From: UBA4416 sp040389965
GTDB taxonomy: Bacteria > Bacteroidota > Bacteroidia > B-17B0 > Aurantibacillaceae
Assembly: GCA_040389965.1 (NCBI GenBank)
Contig: JAZJZF010000011.1
Location: 17,018 to 81,017, forward strand
DNA length: 64,000 bases
Reading direction: 5' to 3'
The position numbers and the translations under genes are program-made. This document shows, one piece after another, positions 59,932-64,000 of this stretch; position 1 is the stretch's first letter, and each line of letters opens with the position of its first letter. The notes beneath the pieces are model-generated. The model saw only the letters and a list, made by a program, of their open reading frames with translations. It was not told where the DNA came from and did no database searches.

Positions 59932-61014
59932 TTAAGGAATTGTAAAATTGATCTGCGGGCTAACCGTCGTAGTTCCCAGGGCGTTCAACGTAAAAGCCGT
60001 ATTAGCAGTGCTCATCCAGTCGCCACTGTTTATAGCGCCGTTCCCGTCGTTATCATATAAGGCGTATACATAGTAAGAGCCGGGGTGCATATAGTTAAAC
60101 AGGAAACTGGTATCGCTTGCCGATAAAATAACGTAACGCGAACGGTATTTTAAATTCGACATATTGGGAATTGGCCCATTGAACAAAGGCTGTGTCATAA
60201 TAATTAAGAACACTTTTTTAGAAGCGTTGGGAACATGAGTTCCGTCGAATGTATAGTTCACCGTAGTTTGCCCTAAATAAGGCTGTGCCGTTTCCGAATA
60301 AGGATCGGTAGCAGAGTTATAATAAATAGCTTCGGTTTGCCCCACAAAAGACGTGGAGAAATCTTTGGTCATTGTTTTTTTAGGAAAGCCAAATGCAGTA
60401 ACCGCTGCGGCACAGGATGTTGTATCCTGAAGCTTTGCACGCCAGGCCATATGAGGCGTTGCAGAAGGCAGCGTATTGTATTTATTGGTATAAGACTTCA
60501 CAATTAAGCTGTCATTTTTCAAGATCACTTCTGTGTAAGCTCTGCTTTTTCCTTTTAAGACTTCCGCAAAACGGTAAAAAGACTGCGATGCCGTTTCGGA
60601 AACACTATCCGCTAAAAAATACGATACGCGTTTCATTCCTCCAAAAGAGCCGCCATTCCTGAAAGCCACTTTGAGTTGATTATTATACTTAGCCACAAAA
60701 AACGACATAAAAATATCATTCAAGGTGTCAAGCTCATTTTTTGCAGCGATCTGGTTTTCTGAAATTGGTCTGAAATCAACGATCCACTCGGGGTAACCAC
60801 CCAAGGGGGTTGTAGAAGTAACCGGCCCGTTCCAGATACCTTTTACTTTATTTAAAACACCATAACCTAATATGCTGTTCGGGTCAGGATTAGTGGATGT
60901 GGTGCCTGTTGTTGTTACCGGTACCTCCTCTTCTTCTTTTTTATCTTTGCATGATTTACAAGATGGCAGAGCTATGATCAGTGCTGCCGAAAGAAAAAGA
61001 GGGATAATTCTCAT
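59932..61014 (-). CDS. Lipoprotein of unknown function
   Basis: 360 residues. Lipobox ALPSCKSC (cysteine at residue 19), a Glu/Thr-rich linker (KKEEEEVPVTTTGTTSTNPDPN), then a large beta-rich domain with no recognised motif. The C-terminus has HPGSYYVYALYDNDGNGAINSGDWMS, a D-x-D-G-N-G-x-I-x-x-G-D calcium-loop-like segment similar to dockerin or EF-type loops. Downstream of the glycosyltransferase on the same strand by 20 nt. Confidence 0.75.
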   Translation of the reverse strand: MRIIPLFLSAALIIALPSCKSCKDKKEEEEVPVTTTGTTSTNPDPNSILGYGVLNKVKGIWNGPVTSTTPLGGYPEWIVDFRPISENQIAAKNELDTLNDIFMSFFVAKYNNQLKVAFRNGGSFGGMKRVSYFLADSVSETASQSFYRFAEVLKGKSRAYTEVILKNDSLIVKSYTNKYNTLPSATPHMAWRAKLQDTTSCAAAVTAFGFPKKTMTKDFSTSFVGQTEAIYYNSATDPYSETAQPYLGQTTVNYTFDGTHVPNASKKVFLIIMTQPLFNGPIPNMSNLKYRSRYVILSASDTSFLFNYMHPGSYYVYALYDNDGNGAINSGDWMSTANTAFTLNALGTTTVSPQINFTIP

Positions 61015-61034
61015 CGTATTAAACTTTAGTAAAT

Positions 61035-61793
61035 TTATTTTTTACGGACATACATTTTGTTTTTAGCAAGACCCAGCTTGTTGAAGAAATGCGTAAAGGA
61101 AACACCTAAAACGCCCATACCATATTTCATACTGCGTTTAAAGTTAATAGAGCTTGCTTCCGGGAAATACTTGGTAGGACAGGTAATTTCAGCAATTTCG
61201 AATCCTGCATAAAATATCTGGGAAATCATTTGATTATCAAATACAAAATCATCCGAGTTTTCGTGGTAACTGATGGTTTCCAGAATTTCACGGTTAAAAG
61301 CTCTGTAACCTGTATGGTACTCACTTAATTTTTGATTGATGAGTATATTTTGTGTGAGCGTTAAACAACGGTTAAAAATGTATTTATACATGGGCATTCC
61401 CCCTTTTAAAGCGCCTTTCCCAAGGATCCTTGAACCAAACACGGACGGATACAGGTCATTAGCTATCATATAGCTCATACTCTGAATCAACTTAGGCGTG
61501 TACTGGTAATCGGGATGCAACATAATCACAATATCGGCACCAATCGACAAAGCTGTGTCGTAGCAGGTCTTTTGATTTCCACCATAACCTTTATTTTGCT
61601 CATGACGAATCACATGTTTAATACCTAATTTTCTTCCTACTTCAGAAGTATCATCTTTACTGTGATCATCTACCAAAACAACATCATCTACGATGTCAAA
61701 TGGAATCTCATCATAAGTCCTCTTTAAAGTTAACGCCGCATTATACGCGGGCAACACCACCACAATTTTTTTTCCGTTAATCATATCATACAA
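61035..61793 (-). CDS. Family 2 glycosyltransferase (dolichol-phosphate mannosyltransferase-like)
   Basis: 252 residues; starts at 61793 (MYDMINGK) or 61784. KIVVVLPAYNAALTLKRTYDEIP, VVLVDDHSKDDT and HPDYQYTP (catalytic D-x-D-like HPD) identify a GT2 fold, and QNKGYGGNQKTCYD is typical of DPM-like members. No membrane segment except a possible C-terminal amphipathic part. Probably transfers sugar to a lipid carrier. It is paired with the lipoprotein gene. Confidence 0.85.
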   Translation of the reverse strand: MYDMINGKKIVVVLPAYNAALTLKRTYDEIPFDIVDDVVLVDDHSKDDTSEVGRKLGIKHVIRHEQNKGYGGNQKTCYDTALSIGADIVIMLHPDYQYTPKLIQSMSYMIANDLYPSVFGSRILGKGALKGGMPMYKYIFNRCLTLTQNILINQKLSEYHTGYRAFNREILETISYHENSDDFVFDNQMISQIFYAGFEIAEITCPTKYFPEASSINFKRSMKYGMGVLGVSFTHFFNKLGLAKNKMYVRKK

Positions 61794-61960
61794 AAATAGT
61801 AAAGTTTAGATAATTTGGCTATAAACATTAAAAAATATCCGTTAATTTAGGGCTTCCGTTTTTACGTGTCGTCATAAGGATTTGCTACCAAAATATGCCT
61901 ATTTGCAGCTTAACTATTGTATTACTATACCAATAACCGGAAATATTAAATAAATTACAT

Positions 61961-63409
61961 CTGAAGCCAAAAGTTTTACATACCTATTTACTCAAGGCTT
62001 ACCTGCCCCCCTTCTTTTTGACGCTTTTTATTGGCGTATTTGTGTTTTTCCTGATCCATGTGTTTACGTATATGGACGATATTATTGGGAAAGGCATGAC
62101 TGTTTGGGTCTTAACTAAATTTTTCTCTTATTCCTTCATAACCTTTGTGCCTGTAGCAATGCCGCTGGCAGTACTCCTTTCGTCTATTATGACCTTTGGG
62201 AATCTTGCCGAAAACTATGAGCTCGCAGCCATGAAATCGTCGGGATTATCCCTGTTTAAGATCATCCGGCCTATCTTTTTGTTCATTATTTTTTTGGCAG
62301 GAATTACCTTTGTATTTAATAACTGGGTCCTGCCCAACATTACGTTAAAATCGGCTCGTTTGTTATGGGATATACGCCAGGCAAAACCAACGCTCAGTAT
62401 TAAAGAAGGTGTATATTATAATCAACTCAAGGGCTTCAGTATTAAGACCGCTAAAAAAAATAAAGACGGAAAAACCCTTTATAATTTATCAATCTATGAT
62501 CATCACGAAGGCATTGGCAACAATGTGCAGCTTTATGCAGACAGTGGTTATATGGCGCCATCGGCCGACACGAACTATTTAATGATCCGCTTAAACGACG
62601 GTGTAAGGTATGCCGATCCCATAAAAGAAGATGATCAGAAAAATACCCGCCCTTTAACACAGTTATTTTTTAAGCAACTCAATGTGAATGTAGACATGAG
62701 CGATTTTAAAATGAAGAATACGGAAGAGGAACTCTTTAAAGGCCATCACGAAATGATGAACGTATGGCAGATCGATCATGAAATTGATACAACTGTCATT
62801 AATATGGGGCTTAAACACCGCTATTTAAAAAAACAGTTTGATAATTACTTCTTTACCAGAACCTACCACAATGTATCATTACATAAACCGCACCTCGATT
62901 TAAAAAAGTTTTATGGGTCTTTAAACAAAGACGATTTTAGAAGGTGTGTAGAAAACTCACAAAATCTTGTCAGAAATTCGAGCGGATTTATTGATTCGGT
63001 AAACGATGAATTAAAAGGACTTCAGTACAGAAAAACAGATTACGAATTGGGCTGGCATAAAAAAATTAATATCTCCTTTGCCTGTATTGTATTATTCTTT
63101 GTGGGTGCCTCGCTGGGTGCTATTATACGGAAAGGCGGAATGGGCTTGCCTGTTGTAGTGGCGGTTGTTTTCTTTCTATTGTACTATATCGTTAATATTA
63201 TTTATGAGCGCATGGTGGACGAAGGCATTTATAGTGTCGTCTTCGGGGCCTGGTTTCCTTTATGTTTATTTTTACCACTTGGCATTTTCCTTACTTACAA
63301 AGCCGCTAAAGATTCTGCCATATTTGATATTGGTGTTTATACAGAACCGGTAAAAAAACTATTCAAACGATTTAAAAAATCAAAGAATGCGGATTCTCCA
63401 GCTCAGTAA
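61961..63409 (+). CDS. LptF/LptG (YjgP/YjgQ) family permease
   Basis: About 482 residues if translation starts at the CTG at 61961 (KPKVLHTYLLKAYLPPFFLTLF), the point where homologs begin. The TTG at 62018 would cut into the first membrane helix, and no in-frame ATG lies upstream before the stop at 61934. Signatures: YMDDIIGKGM, VPVAMPLAVLLSSIMTFGNLAENYELAAMKSSGLSLFKIIRP. A large periplasmic domain (about 120-340) and three C-terminal helices follow (including FVGASLGAIIRKGGMGLPV). It extracts LPS from the inner membrane as part of the Lpt complex. Confidence 0.88.
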   Translation: MKPKVLHTYLLKAYLPPFFLTLFIGVFVFFLIHVFTYMDDIIGKGMTVWVLTKFFSYSFITFVPVAMPLAVLLSSIMTFGNLAENYELAAMKSSGLSLFKIIRPIFLFIIFLAGITFVFNNWVLPNITLKSARLLWDIRQAKPTLSIKEGVYYNQLKGFSIKTAKKNKDGKTLYNLSIYDHHEGIGNNVQLYADSGYMAPSADTNYLMIRLNDGVRYADPIKEDDQKNTRPLTQLFFKQLNVNVDMSDFKMKNTEEELFKGHHEMMNVWQIDHEIDTTVINMGLKHRYLKKQFDNYFFTRTYHNVSLHKPHLDLKKFYGSLNKDDFRRCVENSQNLVRNSSGFIDSVNDELKGLQYRKTDYELGWHKKINISFACIVLFFVGASLGAIIRKGGMGLPVVVAVVFFLLYYIVNIIYERMVDEGIYSVVFGAWFPLCLFLPLGIFLTYKAAKDSAIFDIGVYTEPVKKLFKRFKKSKNADSPAQ

Positions 63410-64000
63410 TAAAGCTCCTTACCCTGCAAACGATGGCAGCTCTATTGCCATACACAGCCTGGCAGAAGGGTTGGCAGATAACGGAGCAGAACTTCACTTA
63501 CTTACCATTAATACCAAAAAGCATTTTAAGCCCGATGATAAAGTACCACAGGCTTTTAAAGACAAAACGCATTATACTTCGGTGTACCAAAATACCGACA
63601 CCAGTTTTTCAGGCGCTTTGATGAACCTGTTTTCAAAGCAATCGTATTTTGTAAGCCGTTTCTTTTTTAAAGAATTTGAAGAGCAGATCATTCAAAAACT
63701 AAAAGCGGTTACTTTTGATATTGTTCAACTCGAAGGTGTTTTTTTAGCTTCTTATATCCCTGTTATAAAACAGTATTCAAAAGCCCGGATAGTCATAAGA
63801 GCGCATAACGTGGAGCACCAGATCTGGGAAAGGCATTTGACAAATGAAAATAATGGCATCAAAAAAATGTACCTCAGTCTTCAAAACAAAAGGCTTAAAC
63901 GTTTCGAATTAGAGGCGTTTTTTACAGCAGATGCAATTGTGACCATCACAGATGAAGACAAAAAAAATGTAGACCGCCTTACTTCTTTTCATAAAAAGCT
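63387..64000 (+). CDS. Family 4 glycosyltransferase, N-terminus (partial)
   Basis: Starts at the ATG at 63387, overlapping the permease gene by 23 nt, and runs off the right edge (204 codons seen). MRILQLSNKAPYPANDGSSI begins a GT-B N-terminal Rossmann domain; IVIRAHNVEHQIWERH is a typical acceptor-side motif. The donor-binding C-terminal domain is outside the window. Glycosyltransferase assignment is by fold signature; donor and acceptor are unknown. Confidence 0.78.
   Translation, partial: MRILQLSNKAPYPANDGSSIAIHSLAEGLADNGAELHLLTINTKKHFKPDDKVPQAFKDKTHYTSVYQNTDTSFSGALMNLFSKQSYFVSRFFFKEFEEQIIQKLKAVTFDIVQLEGVFLASYIPVIKQYSKARIVIRAHNVEHQIWERHLTNENNGIKKMYLSLQNKRLKRFELEAFFTADAIVTITDEDKKNVDRLTSFHKK

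Overview
The window comes from a member of the Bacteroidota. It encodes type IX secretion parts and cargo (PorQ, a type A sorting-domain protein and a type B CHU_C-type protein), a fused CcoN/CcoO oxidase subunit, a PaaI/YciA thioesterase pair, and many promoters of the Bacteroidota form TAnnTTTG about 19 nt downstream of TTTG. Four runs of 10 N (2422, 9649, 28832, 53232) show a scaffolded draft assembly. Each gap breaks one gene (a RecB-like helicase, porQ, a universal stress protein, an ABC-3C middle component) that should be read as one gene. LAYOUT: 1-19.5 kb holds housekeeping and envelope genes: a TonB-receptor start, a RecB-like helicase-nuclease, a T9SS surface protein, a sigma/anti-sigma-like pair, porQ, a compact alkylation-repair operon (AraC-O6-methylguanine methyltransferase, Fe/2OG oxygenase, stand-alone Ada zinc domain, AlkB), two hotdog thioesterases and a long repeat-rich T9SS adhesin. 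20-46 kb is a redox and low-oxygen stress island: universal stress proteins, Hsp20, DoxX, an Mla/Mce lipid transporter, a PAS histidine kinase with a receiver-CRP/FNR fusion regulator, thioredoxin, patatin, and the cbb3 oxidase cluster ccoI-S-NO-Q-P-G-H with RIC-type iron-sulfur repair, HemN and PdxH. 46-50 kb has an alcohol dehydrogenase, a YceI protein and an outer-membrane barrel. 50.4-51.6 kb is non-coding and carries an imperfect tandem array with a 62-bp period. 51.6-56.1 kb is a defence operon of the ABC-three-component type: a nuclease-like effector, a middle component, an SMC-like ATPase and a truncated second nuclease. 56.5-58.5 kb is a histidine kinase with fourteen 21-residue repeats plus a response regulator. 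58.9-64 kb has a HAD hydrolase, a tRNA with CAT anticodon, a lipoprotein, glycosyltransferases and an LptF/G-type permease. The most informative signal is regulatory. In the redox island a palindrome TGAY-N4-RTCA (FNR/CRP type) occurs at seven places, and each time its centre lies exactly 51.5 bp upstream of the first base of a TAnnTTTG-like box, as expected for a class I activator. These sites precede a secreted-protein gene, a membrane-protein gene, hsp20, the doxX-usp operon, the kinase/regulator pair and its divergent neighbour, ccoS-ccoNO, and an unassigned transcript after pdxH. The receiver-CRP fusion protein encoded in the middle of the island is the obvious candidate to bind them.
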